Below, piece after piece: positions 1 through 8,384 of a stretch of 64,000 nt of DNA; the stretch's first letter is position 1, and the number at the start of each line of letters is the position of its first letter. This DNA comes from Arenibacterium halophilum (GTDB lineage: Bacteria; Pseudomonadota; Alphaproteobacteria; Rhodobacterales; Rhodobacteraceae): positions 620,001-684,000 of the forward strand of contig NZ_VCPC01000003.1 of the NCBI RefSeq assembly GCF_005938225.1. The letters are read 5' to 3'. The position numbers and the translations under genes are program-made. The notes under the pieces are model-generated. The model was not told the origin of the DNA and made no database searches. It saw only the letters and a list, made by a program, of their open reading frames with translations.

Positions 1-671
1 CGGATCGCGGCAAAGGCTCCGTCACCGGCCCGCTGCGCGATCCGGTCGCTGGCGTTCATCGTGTCGCGCGTGCCGGCGCGGTCGCTATACGGCGCAACCG
101 ACTGAAACAGATAGGCACTCAGCGCGTCCGGAAAGAAGATCTGACCGGTCAGAACTAACTGTCCGTCCAGAAACACCTTGTAGTGGATATGTGTGGTGCG
201 GCCCCTGTACCAGCCGGGATAGATCGTATCGAACCGCACCAACCCGCCCGCGTCGCTGATCTGCGTGCCGCGCAGAAATGTCTGCCCCGAGGTGTCCAGC
301 GTACCATCGCTGCCTTGTCGGGCGTAGCCCGAATAGTTGCCCGCCGCGTCGCAATGCCAGATATCCACGCGCGCGTCTTTCAACGGCGTACAATCGGCAT
401 CCACCACCTGAATGCGCATCCGCAGCGGAACGCCAGGCAGGCCCTCGGTGATATCGCGCCTCACCCTCCCGGGATCAGTGTAGAACGGGCCTTCGGTCAC
501 CTCGGGCATGACCATGCAGACATTGGGCGCAATCAGCCCAGCCTCGGCTGCCTGCGCACGCACGGCGCCGGAAAATACGCCATGTCCGGTCAGAACGAAA
601 GGTGACGCGGCTAGACCCGCGAGAAAGGCGCGCCGGTCGGTGTGGGGCGGGTGGTCGGATGTGTTCTGCAT
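1..671 (-). CDS. Intradiol ring-cleavage dioxygenase family protein, Tat-exported (3' end outside window)
   Basis: Runs off the left edge; about 223 residues are visible. The N-terminus (MQNTSDHPPHTDRRAFLAGL) carries a twin-arginine-like DRRAFLAG motif followed by a hydrophobic stretch, so export by Tat is likely. The body matches the protocatechuate/catechol dioxygenase fold: TEGPFYTDPG, then DIWHCDAAGNYSGY, then WYRGRTTHIHYK. These contain the Tyr, Tyr, His, His set that binds non-haem Fe(III) in the family. Exported intradiol-dioxygenase-like proteins are common in proteobacteria, but their substrates are mostly unknown, so a role in aromatic degradation is not assured. The start at 671 is preceded by GAGG about 8 bases upstream. 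It is separate from plsY, which follows on the same strand. Confidence 0.85.
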   Translation of the reverse strand, partial: MQNTSDHPPHTDRRAFLAGLAASPFVLTGHGVFSGAVRAQAAEAGLIAPNVCMVMPEVTEGPFYTDPGRVRRDITEGLPGVPLRMRIQVVDADCTPLKDARVDIWHCDAAGNYSGYARQGSDGTLDTSGQTFLRGTQISDAGGLVRFDTIYPGWYRGRTTHIHYKVFLDGQLVLTGQIFFPDALSAYLFQSVAPYSDRAGTRDTMNASDRIAQRAGDGAFAAI

Positions 672-749
672 GAAGGCCTCGGGGTTGTTATTGTTCCCCC
701 TTCAACGCAGCGCCCCCCGGTTTCCGGCGCAGCCCCCGTGCTGGTCCGG

Positions 750-1355
750 CTATTTCTTGCCGATCTTCGGCTCGGTTCCCGCGCGAAGGCGCGCGATGTT
801 GGCCCGGTGGCGCCAGAACACCAACAGAGTCAGAACGGCGCCCAGCACCAGCATATCGCCATACCCCAGCAGCACCGCCCAGACGGTCGACAGCGCCGCC
901 GCCACCAGCGCCGAGGCCGAGGAAATGCGCCCCACCGCCGCCGCCACGGCCCAGGTCGCGCAGCAGGCCAGACCAACGGGCCAGGCCAGCGCCAGCCAGA
1001 CGCCCAGGAAGGTCGCCACGCCCTTGCCGCCGCGAAAGCCCAGCCAGACCGGATAGCAATGGCCCAGGAACGCGGCCAGCGCGGCCATTTGTGCCGCATC
1101 CCCGCCCCCCAGACGCCGCGCGATCAGCACGGCCACCACGCCCTTGAGCGCGTCCAGGATCAGCGTCAGCGCCGCCGCGCCCTTGTTTCCGGTGCGCAGG
1201 ACGTTCGTCGCGCCGATGTTGCCCGACCCGATCTTGCGCAGATCGCCCAGCCCCATCAGCCGCGCCAGCACAATGCCCGACGGGATCGACCCCAGCAGGT
1301 AACCGATCGCCGCGCAGAGCGCCAAAATCCCCATCGGGCTGTCCATCATCGGCAT
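750..1355 (-). CDS. plsY: Acyl-phosphate:glycerol-3-phosphate acyltransferase PlsY
   Basis: 201 residues, normal family length, hydrophobic with about five membrane segments. It transfers an acyl group from acyl phosphate to glycerol 3-phosphate, the first membrane step of phospholipid synthesis. All three PlsY active-site motifs are present: GSIPSG near residue 22, GSGNIGATNVLR near 43, and GHCYPVWLGFRGGKG near 98, the last holding the phosphate-binding GGKG. It starts 3 bases after the stop of the dihydroorotase homologue, so it is probably the last gene of the pyrB-led operon. Confidence 0.95.
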   Translation of the reverse strand: MPMMDSPMGILALCAAIGYLLGSIPSGIVLARLMGLGDLRKIGSGNIGATNVLRTGNKGAAALTLILDALKGVVAVLIARRLGGGDAAQMAALAAFLGHCYPVWLGFRGGKGVATFLGVWLALAWPVGLACCATWAVAAAVGRISSASALVAAALSTVWAVLLGYGDMLVLGAVLTLLVFWRHRANIARLRAGTEPKIGKK

Positions 1356-1358
1356 CGC

Positions 1359-2642
1359 CTAGCCTTTCGTGTAAACGGGCGCGCCGCCCACATAGGTGGC
1401 CAGAACCCGGCCCTGCATTCGCGCCCCGTCAAAGGGCGTGTTGCGCGATTTCGACATCAGCTTGAAGCGGTCCATCACGAAGGGCGTATCGGGATCGAAC
1501 AGCACCAGATCCGCAGGCGCCCCCGCGCCCAGCCGCCCCGAGGTCAGCCCCAACCGCTTCGCCGGGTTCAGCGCCAGCGCCCGGAACAGCGTCACCAGAT
1601 CCAGTTGGCCCGAGTGATACAGCCGCAGCGCCGCCGGCAGCAGCGTTTCCAAGGCAACGGCCCCGCTGGCGGCTTCCTCGAAGGGGCGGCGCTTGCTTTC
1701 TTCGTCCTGCGGCGTGTGCATTGAACAGATCACATCGATCAGCCCGGTGCGCACCGCTTCGACCACGGCTTGGCGGTCGTCCTCGGCGCGCAGGGGCGGC
1801 TTGACCTTGAAGAAGGTGCGATAGTCGGCCACGTCCAACTCGTTCAGAGTCAGGTGGTGGATGCTGACCCCGGCGGTGATGTCCAGCCCGTTCGCCTTGG
1901 CGCGTTCCAGCGCGGGCAGGGCGCGGGCGGTGGTGATCTGGTCGGCGTGATAGGCCGCGCCCGTCATTTCCAGCAGCGCGATGTCGCGGTCCAGCCCCAT
2001 GCGCTCGGCCATGGCCGACACCGCCGGCAGCCCGCGCAACGAGGCGAATTTGCCCGAGGTCACCGCCGCGCCGTCGGACAGGCCCGGCTCTTGCGGATGG
2101 CCGATCACCAGCGCCCCGCAGGACCGCGCATAGGTCAGCGCCCGCGACAGCACCTTGGTGTCGCGCACCACATGGTCGCAATCGGTGAAGGCAACGGCCC
2201 CGGCATCCATCAGGAACCCGATTTCCGTCATCTCGCGCCCCTCGCGGCCCTTGGTCAGGGCAGCCATGGGGCGCACGTTCACCGGCCCGGCCTCGTTCGC
2301 GCGGCGCAGCACGAACTCCAGCGTCTCGGGCGTGTCGATGGTGGGCGTTGTATCGGGCCGCGTCACGATGGTGGTGACGCCACCTGCCGCCGCCGCCAAC
2401 CCGGCCGAGCGATAGCTTTCCTTGTGCCGCTCGCCCGGTTCGCAGACCTTCACGCCGATGTCGACGATGCCGGGCGCCAGGCATTTGCCCGCACAATCGA
2501 CCTGCGTTGCGCCCTTGGGCAGGGCAGGGGGCGCGCCGGTGCCGCTGTCGCGGATCACGCCGCCCTCGACCAGCAGCCAGCCGCGCGTTTCGGCCTCTGC
2601 CTCGGGGTCGATCAGCCGCGCGTCGGTGAAAAGAATGGTCAT
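1359..2642 (-). CDS. pyrC: Dihydroorotase homologue PyrC', predicted catalytically inactive
   Basis: 427 residues with the whole amidohydrolase fold of type I dihydroorotase, but most metal and catalytic residues are changed. The HxH motif after APG(I/L)VD is replaced (DIGVKV: Gly63 and Lys65 in place of the two His). The His of the HIST-like segment is Gln235 (YHADQITTA). The catalytic Asp of the TDHAPH motif is Met308 (ICSMHTPQ). Asp154 (AFTD) and His182 (GHPQEP) remain. In Pseudomonas an inactive PyrC' is a structural partner of aspartate carbamoyltransferase; position downstream of pyrB suggests the same role here. A functional dihydroorotase must then be encoded elsewhere. The start is ATG with the CDS ending 3 bases before plsY. 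Confidence 0.9.
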   Translation of the reverse strand: MTILFTDARLIDPEAEAETRGWLLVEGGVIRDSGTGAPPALPKGATQVDCAGKCLAPGIVDIGVKVCEPGERHKESYRSAGLAAAAGGVTTIVTRPDTTPTIDTPETLEFVLRRANEAGPVNVRPMAALTKGREGREMTEIGFLMDAGAVAFTDCDHVVRDTKVLSRALTYARSCGALVIGHPQEPGLSDGAAVTSGKFASLRGLPAVSAMAERMGLDRDIALLEMTGAAYHADQITTARALPALERAKANGLDITAGVSIHHLTLNELDVADYRTFFKVKPPLRAEDDRQAVVEAVRTGLIDVICSMHTPQDEESKRRPFEEAASGAVALETLLPAALRLYHSGQLDLVTLFRALALNPAKRLGLTSGRLGAGAPADLVLFDPDTPFVMDRFKLMSKSRNTPFDGARMQGRVLATYVGGAPVYTKG

Positions 2643-2670
2643 GGCCTGTCCTTGCCGAAAATGATGTGTC

Positions 2671-3216
2671 TCACCCGAACAGCGCCCAAAGGCCCAGCGC
2701 GATAAGGATCATGCAGATGGCGAACAGCCCGCCACCGATGCGTCGGGCACGCGCACGGGCCGCGCGGGGCGATTGCGGCGCGGGCCCCGATCCGGGCAGC
2801 GCGGCCTCGCTGGTCGGGGCGTCGCCGCTCCAATCGGTGCCGGAGCGGGTGTAGCTGGCAAAGGGCACCACGCCCGAGCCCGGTTTGAGGGTGACCGCCG
2901 CGCCGCCGAATGCGCGGCTCAGCACCACGATCACCGGCCCTTCGCGTTCGGCCAGATAGGTCCGGTCGGGCGCGATCTGTTCGGCCGGCACGCCGCAGCC
3001 GTCGATCAGGTATCCCGACAGGCCCAATTCGCCCAAGTCCTCGGGGCGGATGAAATCGACATGGCTCAGCGCGATGTCGCTCAGGCCCAGCTTGTCGGCC
3101 AGCGCGGCGGGTTCGTCGCGCAGGAACCGCACCTGTTCGCGCGGCATGTCCAGCGCGAACAGCCGAAGCACGCCGCGTTCGCCGGCGGGCACCGTCAGGG
3201 GCACGCGGCGGCTCAT
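2671..3216 (-). CDS. Conserved-looking protein of unknown function with a C-terminal membrane anchor
   Basis: 181 residues; no family recognised. The first ~120 residues are soluble and fairly acidic, with no Cys/His metal motif. A low-complexity linker rich in Pro, Ser, Ala and Arg follows (about 125-158, ending in [13 protein letters not shown]), then one hydrophobic helix at the extreme C-terminus ([17 protein letters not shown]), the layout of a tail-anchored protein with a cytosolic head. Its ATG overlaps the pyrB stop (ATGA), so it is translationally coupled to pyrB, and the dihydroorotase homologue follows 28 bases after it. Context suggests a link to pyrimidine synthesis or to membrane tethering of the ATCase complex; this is inference only. 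Confidence 0.8.
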   Translation of the reverse strand: MSRRVPLTVPAGERGVLRLFALDMPREQVRFLRDEPAALADKLGLSDIALSHVDFIRPEDLGELGLSGYLIDGCGVPAEQIAPDRTYLAEREGPVIVVLSRAFGGAAVTLKPGSGVVPFASYTRSGTDWSGDAPTSEAALPGSGPAPQSPRAARARARRIGGGLFAICMILIALGLWALFG

Positions 3217-4154
3217 GCGGCGGCCCGGTTGCGCAGGTTGCGCGCCAGCAGGTCCATCGCCGCCATGCGCACCGCCACGCCCATTTCCACCTGGTCCTGG
3301 ATCACGGATCGGTTGATGTCATCCGCCAGCGTGCCGTCGATTTCCACGCCCCGGTTCATCGGCCCCGGGTGCATCACGATGGCATCCTCGCGCGCGCAGG
3401 CCAGCTTTTCCGCGTCCAGCCCGTAGCGGTGGTAATATTCGCGCTCGGATGGGATGAACCCGCCGTCCATCCGTTCTTTTTGCAAGCGCAGCATCATCAC
3501 CACGTCCACGCCCTCCAGCCCGGCGGCCATGTCCTGATAAACCTCGACCCCGAAATCCGCGATTCCGGCGGGCATCAGCGTGGGCGGGCCGATCAGGCGG
3601 ATGCGGTTTTCCATCTTGCCCAGCAGCAGGATGTTCGACCGCGCCACCCGGCTGTGGGCAATGTCGCCGCAGATCGCGATGTTGAGCCGGTGCAGCCGCC
3701 CCTTGGCGCGCCGAATCGTCAGCGCATCCAGCAGCGCCTGTGTCGGGTGTTCGTGCCGCCCGTCGCCCGCGTTCAGCACGGCGCAGTTCACTTTTTGCGC
3801 CAGCAGGTCCACGGCGCCAGAATGAGGATGGCGCACCACCAGCAGATCAGGGTGCATCGCGTTCAGCGTCATCGCCGTGTCGATCAGGGTTTCGCCCTTC
3901 TTCACGCTCGATGTTTGCATCGACATGTTCATCACATCCGCACCCAGCCGCATCCCGGCCAGTTCGAAACTGGCCTGTGTACGGGTCGAGTTTTCGAAGA
4001 ACATGTTGATCTGGGTAAGCCCGGCCAGCGCGGTGCCGTGCTTGTCGCTCTGGCGGTTCAGATCGGCGTAGGTGTCGGCCAGATCCAGGATCGCCGTGAT
4101 GTCAGACGGGGCGAGGTGTTCGATCCCCAGAAGGTGGCGATGGGCAAATGTCAT
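3213..4154 (-). CDS. pyrB: Aspartate carbamoyltransferase catalytic subunit
   Basis: 313 residues, the usual length. It catalyses carbamoyl phosphate + aspartate to N-carbamoylaspartate, the committed step of pyrimidine synthesis. The carbamoyl-phosphate signature [13 protein letters not shown] is at residues 53-65 and the [11 protein letters not shown] segment near 137. No regulatory subunit (pyrI) is nearby; instead an inactive dihydroorotase homologue lies downstream, as in class A/B enzymes that assemble with a DHOase-like partner. AGGAG sits 8 bases before the start. It is the first gene of the minus-strand operon pyrB, unknown tail-anchored gene, pyrC', plsY. Confidence 0.95.
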   Translation of the reverse strand: MTFAHRHLLGIEHLAPSDITAILDLADTYADLNRQSDKHGTALAGLTQINMFFENSTRTQASFELAGMRLGADVMNMSMQTSSVKKGETLIDTAMTLNAMHPDLLVVRHPHSGAVDLLAQKVNCAVLNAGDGRHEHPTQALLDALTIRRAKGRLHRLNIAICGDIAHSRVARSNILLLGKMENRIRLIGPPTLMPAGIADFGVEVYQDMAAGLEGVDVVMMLRLQKERMDGGFIPSEREYYHRYGLDAEKLACAREDAIVMHPGPMNRGVEIDGTLADDINRSVIQDQVEMGVAVRMAAMDLLARNLRNRAAA

Positions 4155-4181
4155 GTCGCGGGCTCCTGTCAGGATGGGGGC

Positions 4182-4210
4182 TTTATAGGAAGCGGCGCAA
4201 TCGGGGGCAA
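4182..4210 (-). promoter_or_regulatory. Candidate sigma-70 promoter of pyrB
   Basis: On the minus strand, TTGCCC (4205-4210) and TATAAA (4182-4187) are separated by 17 bases, 28 bases before the pyrB ATG. Matches to the consensus are 4/6 and 5/6. No attenuator or PyrR-type structure is obvious in this short leader. Confidence 0.45.
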
Positions 4211-4271
4211 CACGCGGCGTGAACGCGCCAAGGCTTGAAGCGGGTTGCCGTCAGGCCATAGGGTCCGGCGT

Positions 4272-5072
4272 ATGGAATCGGCGATTGAGTATCACACCGC
4301 ACGCGCGCTGCTGGACTGGCAGATCGAACTTGGCGCGACCGAGGCGATCGGCGACGCACCGGTGAATTGCTATGACCTGCCGGACGCGATGCCGGGATCG
4401 GCCCGCGCGCTGCGCGCCGAACAGGCCCGCGCCACCGCTTCGCCTGCCGCGCCCGGCGCCATCGTGCCCCAGGCCGAGGTTGACCCCGTGGCAGTCGCCC
4501 GTGCCGCCGCCGCCGGGGCCAGCACGTTGGACGATCTGCGCACCGCCATGGCCGCGTTCGAGCACTGCGAGCTGAAGAAGGGCGCGCGCAATCTGGTTTT
4601 TTCGGACGGCGTGCCGGGTGCGCCGATCATGGTGGTGGGGGAAGCGCCGGGCCGCGACGAAGACAGGCAGGGCCGCCCGTTTGTGGGCCGTGCCGGGCAG
4701 CTGCTGGACCGGATGCTGGGCGCGATCGAACATTCGCGCGAAAGTTCGGTCTATATTGCCAACGTGCTGCCGTGGCGCCCGCCGGAAAACCGCGAACCCA
4801 ACGCCGCCGAGATTGCGATGATGCTGCCGTTTCTGGAGCGCCACGTCGCGCTGGCCGATCCCAAGGTGTTGATCGTCATGGGCAATGTCGCCTGCGAGGC
4901 GCTGCTGGGCAAACGCGGCATCACGCGGCTGCGCGGCACATGGGCCACCGTCTGGGGCCGCCCGGCGCTGCCGATGTTCCACCCCGCCTACCTGCTGCGC
5001 CAACCGACCGAGAAACGGCTTGCCTGGGCCGATCTGCTGGAGGTTCGCGCCCACCTGAAAGCCAAGACATGA
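4272..5072 (+). CDS. Uracil-DNA glycosylase superfamily protein (family-4-like) without Fe-S cysteines
   Basis: 266 residues. The C-terminal ~165 residues match family 4 uracil-DNA glycosylases: motif [21 protein letters not shown] near 123-142, and motif C HPAYLLR near 237. Family 4 enzymes bind a [4Fe-4S] cluster through four Cys; here only Cys99 (HCELKK) remains. The Cys of NVxKCRPPxNR is Trp168 ([11 protein letters not shown]) and the fourth is replaced in IAMMLPFL. The N-terminal ~95 residues are Ala-rich and unassigned. The ATG at 4272 is chosen over an upstream TTG (4245) because AGGG lies 8 bases before it. The stop overlaps the next gene (ATGA). Likely base-excision repair, though activity without the cluster is unproven. 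Confidence 0.85.
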   Translation: MESAIEYHTARALLDWQIELGATEAIGDAPVNCYDLPDAMPGSARALRAEQARATASPAAPGAIVPQAEVDPVAVARAAAAGASTLDDLRTAMAAFEHCELKKGARNLVFSDGVPGAPIMVVGEAPGRDEDRQGRPFVGRAGQLLDRMLGAIEHSRESSVYIANVLPWRPPENREPNAAEIAMMLPFLERHVALADPKVLIVMGNVACEALLGKRGITRLRGTWATVWGRPALPMFHPAYLLRQPTEKRLAWADLLEVRAHLKAKT

Positions 5073-5668
5073 AGATATTGGCCTTTTCCGACCTGCATCT
5101 GGCCCGCGCCCGCGCCGCCGATCTGGTCGCCGCCGCAGCCGAAGCGGACCTTGTGATCGGGGCGGGCGATTTCTGCAACGCGCGTAAGGGGTTGGATCAG
5201 GCGATGGAGATGCTGGCGGGCATCGCCGCGCCCGTCGTCGCCGTTCCGGGCAACGCTGAAAGCGCCGAGGAACTGGTGGCCGCCGCCCCCGCGCACTGGC
5301 ATGTGCTGCACGGGCAGGGGGCAACCGTCGCGGGGCTGAGCCTGTTCGGGCTGGGCGGCGCGGTGCCGGAAACGCCCTTTGGCGCGTGGTCGTTCGACCT
5401 GTCCGAGGACACCGCCGCGCAGATGCTGGCCCCGTGCGAGGCCGCCGACATCCTGATCCTGCACTCGCCGCCCAAGGGTCTGGGTGATCTGACGTCGCAG
5501 GGTGTGTCGCTTGGCTCCACCTCGATCCTTGCGGCCATCGAACGTATCCAGCCCAAGCTGGCGGTGTTCGGGCATATCCACGATTGCTGGGGCACGCGCG
5601 GACAGATAGGCGCCAGCCATGTCGCCAACCTTGGCCCCACCGTGAACTGGTTCGAGGTTACCCCGTGA
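5069..5668 (+). CDS. Calcineurin-like metallophosphoesterase
   Basis: 199 residues. The metal-binding signature of the family is complete: SDLH (residues 7-10), GAGDF, GNAES (GNxE form), LHSPP and GHIHDCWG. The protein is soluble, with no signal peptide. Small stand-alone members hydrolyse phosphodiesters or phosphomonoesters, and the substrate cannot be read from sequence. Its ATG overlaps the stop of the UDG-like gene and its own stop overlaps the GTG of the LysE gene, so the three are translationally coupled. Confidence 0.85.
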   Translation: MKILAFSDLHLARARAADLVAAAAEADLVIGAGDFCNARKGLDQAMEMLAGIAAPVVAVPGNAESAEELVAAAPAHWHVLHGQGATVAGLSLFGLGGAVPETPFGAWSFDLSEDTAAQMLAPCEAADILILHSPPKGLGDLTSQGVSLGSTSILAAIERIQPKLAVFGHIHDCWGTRGQIGASHVANLGPTVNWFEVTP

Positions 5669-6282
5669 TTGACCCGCTGATCCTGTTGGCGTTCATCCCT
5701 GCCGCGCTGGCGCTGAATTTCACGCCCGGCGCCGATATGATGTTTTGCCTTGGGCAGGGCCTGCGCTCGGGTCCGCGCGCGGCGCTGGCGGCCAGTGCGG
5801 GTATCTCGGCCGGGGCGCTGGTGCACGTCACCATCGCGGGTCTGGGCCTTGGTGCGGCGATCAATGCGTTGCCGTGGCTGTTCGACGTGATCCGCTGGGT
5901 CGGCGTTGGCTATCTGCTGTATCTCGCCATCGGGGCGATCCGGGCTGGAACGGCCAAGGCACCTTCTCCCGTTGCGCCGCGCCGCGCGTTCCGGTCAGGC
6001 TTCATCGTGAACCTGACCAACCCGAAGGTGATCCTGTTCGTTCTGGCCTTCATTCCGCAGTTCGTCGACCCGGCCCGCCCGGTTCTGGCGCAATTCCTGA
6101 TCTTCGGCGCGGTTCTGGCGGTGGGCGGGTTCTTCATCAATGGCGCGGTGGGCATCTTTGCCGGCGGCGCGGGCAAGCGGCTGGCCGGATCGGGCCGCGC
6201 GCAGGCGTGGCTGGGCCGGATCAGTGGGGCAATCTTTGCCGCGCTGGCCTTGCGGCTGGCATTTCTGGAAAGGGCAGGCTGA
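5665..6282 (+). CDS. LysE/RhtB family amino-acid exporter
   Basis: 205 residues with about six membrane helices and the family's N-terminal signature (NFTPGADMMFCLGQGLRSG) near residues 16-34, plus NLTNPKVILFVLAFIPQF in the second half. Exporters of this family expel Lys, Arg, Thr, homoserine or related compounds; specificity is not predictable here. The GTG start at 5665 is chosen because it overlaps the preceding TGA (GTGA) and gives the normal length. The stop shares one base with the moaB start. Confidence 0.88.
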   Translation: MIDPLILLAFIPAALALNFTPGADMMFCLGQGLRSGPRAALAASAGISAGALVHVTIAGLGLGAAINALPWLFDVIRWVGVGYLLYLAIGAIRAGTAKAPSPVAPRRAFRSGFIVNLTNPKVILFVLAFIPQFVDPARPVLAQFLIFGAVLAVGGFFINGAVGIFAGGAGKRLAGSGRAQAWLGRISGAIFAALALRLAFLERAG

Positions 6283-6812
6283 TGGCCGACCGCGAATTTA
6301 TCCCTGTCCGCATCGCGGTGCTGACAGTCTCTGACAGCCGCACGCTGGCCGAGGATCGCTCGGGGCAGGTGCTGGTTGACCGGTTGGCCGAAGCAGGCCA
6401 CGAACTGGCCGACCGCGCCATCCTGCCGGATGAACGCGCCGACATCGCCGACAAACTGCGCGCATGGATCGCCGATCCGGACGTGGACGTGGTGATTTCC
6501 ACCGGCGGCACCGGGCTGACTGGGCGCGATGTCACGGTAGAGGCGCATCGCGATGTCTACGAAAAGGAAATCGACGCTTTTGGCACGGTGTTTACAATCG
6601 TCTCGATGAAGAAGATCGGCACGAGCGCCGTGCAATCACGCGCCACGGGTGGCGTGGCAGGGGGGACCTATCTGTTCGCGCTGCCCGGAAGCCCCGGCGC
6701 CTGCAAGGACGCATGGGACGAAATCCTCGTCCATCAGCTCGATTACCGGCACAAACCCTGCAACTTTGTCGAAATCTTTCCGCGATTGACCGAAAACCAG
6801 CGACGGAAATAA
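6282..6812 (+). CDS. moaB: Molybdenum cofactor biosynthesis protein MoaB/MogA family
   Basis: 176 residues, family length. The molybdopterin-binding fold is shown by VLTVSDSRTL near residue 12, STGGTGLTGRDVT near 70, and LPGSPGACKDAW near 131. MoaB/MogA proteins adenylylate molybdopterin before metal insertion. This is relevant because the window also encodes two molybdoenzymes, NasA and XdhAB. The start overlaps the LysE stop by one base (TGATG). Confidence 0.93.
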   Translation: MADREFIPVRIAVLTVSDSRTLAEDRSGQVLVDRLAEAGHELADRAILPDERADIADKLRAWIADPDVDVVISTGGTGLTGRDVTVEAHRDVYEKEIDAFGTVFTIVSMKKIGTSAVQSRATGGVAGGTYLFALPGSPGACKDAWDEILVHQLDYRHKPCNFVEIFPRLTENQRRK

Positions 6813-6920
6813 CAATCCGCGCCGTTTGGAGTGTCGTAACCCATACGTGGCTTGGTGGATTTGCGCCGGGCGACTATTGTTGCGCGCGAATACCGCGCTG
6901 CGGCGTGAAAGGTAAAACGG

Positions 6921-8381
6921 ATGCGATTTCTGCGACAAAGCCTGCTGGGGGTTTTGCTGGCGGCGGTGACGCTGGCGCTGCTGGTCTATGCCGTGCAGAT
7001 TGTCGCCGGCGCGGTTCAGACGCGGCTGTCGACAGTGGTAGAACCGCCCCGCGCCCGCGAACGGGTGTTCCCGGTGAATGTCGTGCGGGCCCAACCGGGC
7101 ACGGTGGAACCTGTGCTGGACACCTTTGGCCAGATCCAGAGCCGCCGCACGCTGGAACTGCGCGCCGCCGTACAGGGACGCGTGATCGACCTGGCCGACA
7201 GCTTTGTCGAAGGCGGCAGCGTACAGGCCGGGCAGGTGCTGGTACAGATTGATCCGGCCGATGCCCGTGCCGAGGTTGAGCGGGTTGAAAACGATCTGCT
7301 GGATGCCGAAGCCGAACAGCGCGATGCCGAGCGGTCTCTGACGCTGTCGCGTGATGAACTGGCCGCCGCACAGGAACAGGCCGATGTGCGCGACCGCGCG
7401 TTCCAGCGGCAACAGGGGCTGTCGGATCGCGGCGTGGCCACGGCGGCCACGCTGGAAACCGCTGAACTGGCCGCCGCGTCGGCGCGGCAGGCTGTTGTGT
7501 CGTCACGCCGCGCGTTGGCGCAGGCCGAAGCGCGGGTGGATCAGGCCGCGACGGGGCTGACCCGGGCGCAGATCGCTGTGGCGGATGCACGCCGCAGACT
7601 GGATGAAACCACCATCACGGCGGCGTTCGATGCCACGTTGGGCGATGTGTCGCTGGTGACCGGACGGCTTGTCTCGGCCAACGAAAAGCTGGCCGTTCTG
7701 GTCGATCCGCGCGCGCTTGAAGTCGCCTTTCGCGTGTCGACCGGGCAATACGCGCGCCTGCTGGATGCCTCGGGAGACCTGCTGAACCTGCCGGTGCAGG
7801 CGCGGCTGGATGTGGGTGGCGCCGATCTGCGCGCCACCGGAACCATCAGCCGGGACAGCGCCGAAATCGGCGAAGGGCTGTCGGGGCGGATGGTTTATGC
7901 CCGGCTTGATACGCCGCGCGGTTTCAAACCCGGTGACTTTGTCACCGTCGACGTGCGCGAACCGGCGATTGACGATGTGATACGCGTCGCAGCATCAGCG
8001 CTGGATGCCGCCGGAACTGTGCTGGTGGTGGGCGAGGATAATCGTCTGGAACGGCTGCCCGTCACGCTGGTGCGCCGTCAGGGCGACGACGTGTTGCTGC
8101 GCGGAGAGGGGTTGGCAGGCCGCGATGTGGTGATCGGGCGCACGCCGCTGCTGGGCGCAGGCATTCAGGTGCGGCCCCAGAGCCAGGGCGCGGCCCCCGC
8201 ACCGGCCCCGACTGACGAGATGCTGACGCTTAGCAGCGAACGCCGCGCGCAATTGGTCGCCATGGTCGAAGCCAACAACCGGATGCCCGCCGAGGTCAAG
8301 GAACGCGTGCTGACCCAACTGGGGGGCGACCAGGTGCCCGCCAATCTGGTGCAGCGAATCGAATCCCGCATGGGGGGCTGA
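6921..8381 (+). CDS. RND efflux system periplasmic adaptor (HlyD/MFP family)
   Basis: 486 residues. An uncleaved N-terminal anchor (LLGVLLAAVTLALLVYAV) is followed by the split lipoyl/barrel-sandwich domain (LRAAVQGRVIDLADSFVEGGSVQAGQ written here in part as GRVIDLADSFVEGG), a long coiled-coil hairpin rich in Ala, Glu, Gln and Arg at about residues 110-220, then beta-barrel segments. The C-terminus has a poorly conserved tail ending ESRMGG. It bridges the inner-membrane pump encoded 3 bases downstream to an outer-membrane channel; no TolC-like gene is present, so a shared channel is presumed. A 108-bp gap upstream should hold the promoter. Confidence 0.9.
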   Translation: MRFLRQSLLGVLLAAVTLALLVYAVQIVAGAVQTRLSTVVEPPRARERVFPVNVVRAQPGTVEPVLDTFGQIQSRRTLELRAAVQGRVIDLADSFVEGGSVQAGQVLVQIDPADARAEVERVENDLLDAEAEQRDAERSLTLSRDELAAAQEQADVRDRAFQRQQGLSDRGVATAATLETAELAAASARQAVVSSRRALAQAEARVDQAATGLTRAQIAVADARRRLDETTITAAFDATLGDVSLVTGRLVSANEKLAVLVDPRALEVAFRVSTGQYARLLDASGDLLNLPVQARLDVGGADLRATGTISRDSAEIGEGLSGRMVYARLDTPRGFKPGDFVTVDVREPAIDDVIRVAASALDAAGTVLVVGEDNRLERLPVTLVRRQGDDVLLRGEGLAGRDVVIGRTPLLGAGIQVRPQSQGAAPAPAPTDEMLTLSSERRAQLVAMVEANNRMPAEVKERVLTQLGGDQVPANLVQRIESRMGG

Positions 8382-8384
8382 CCT

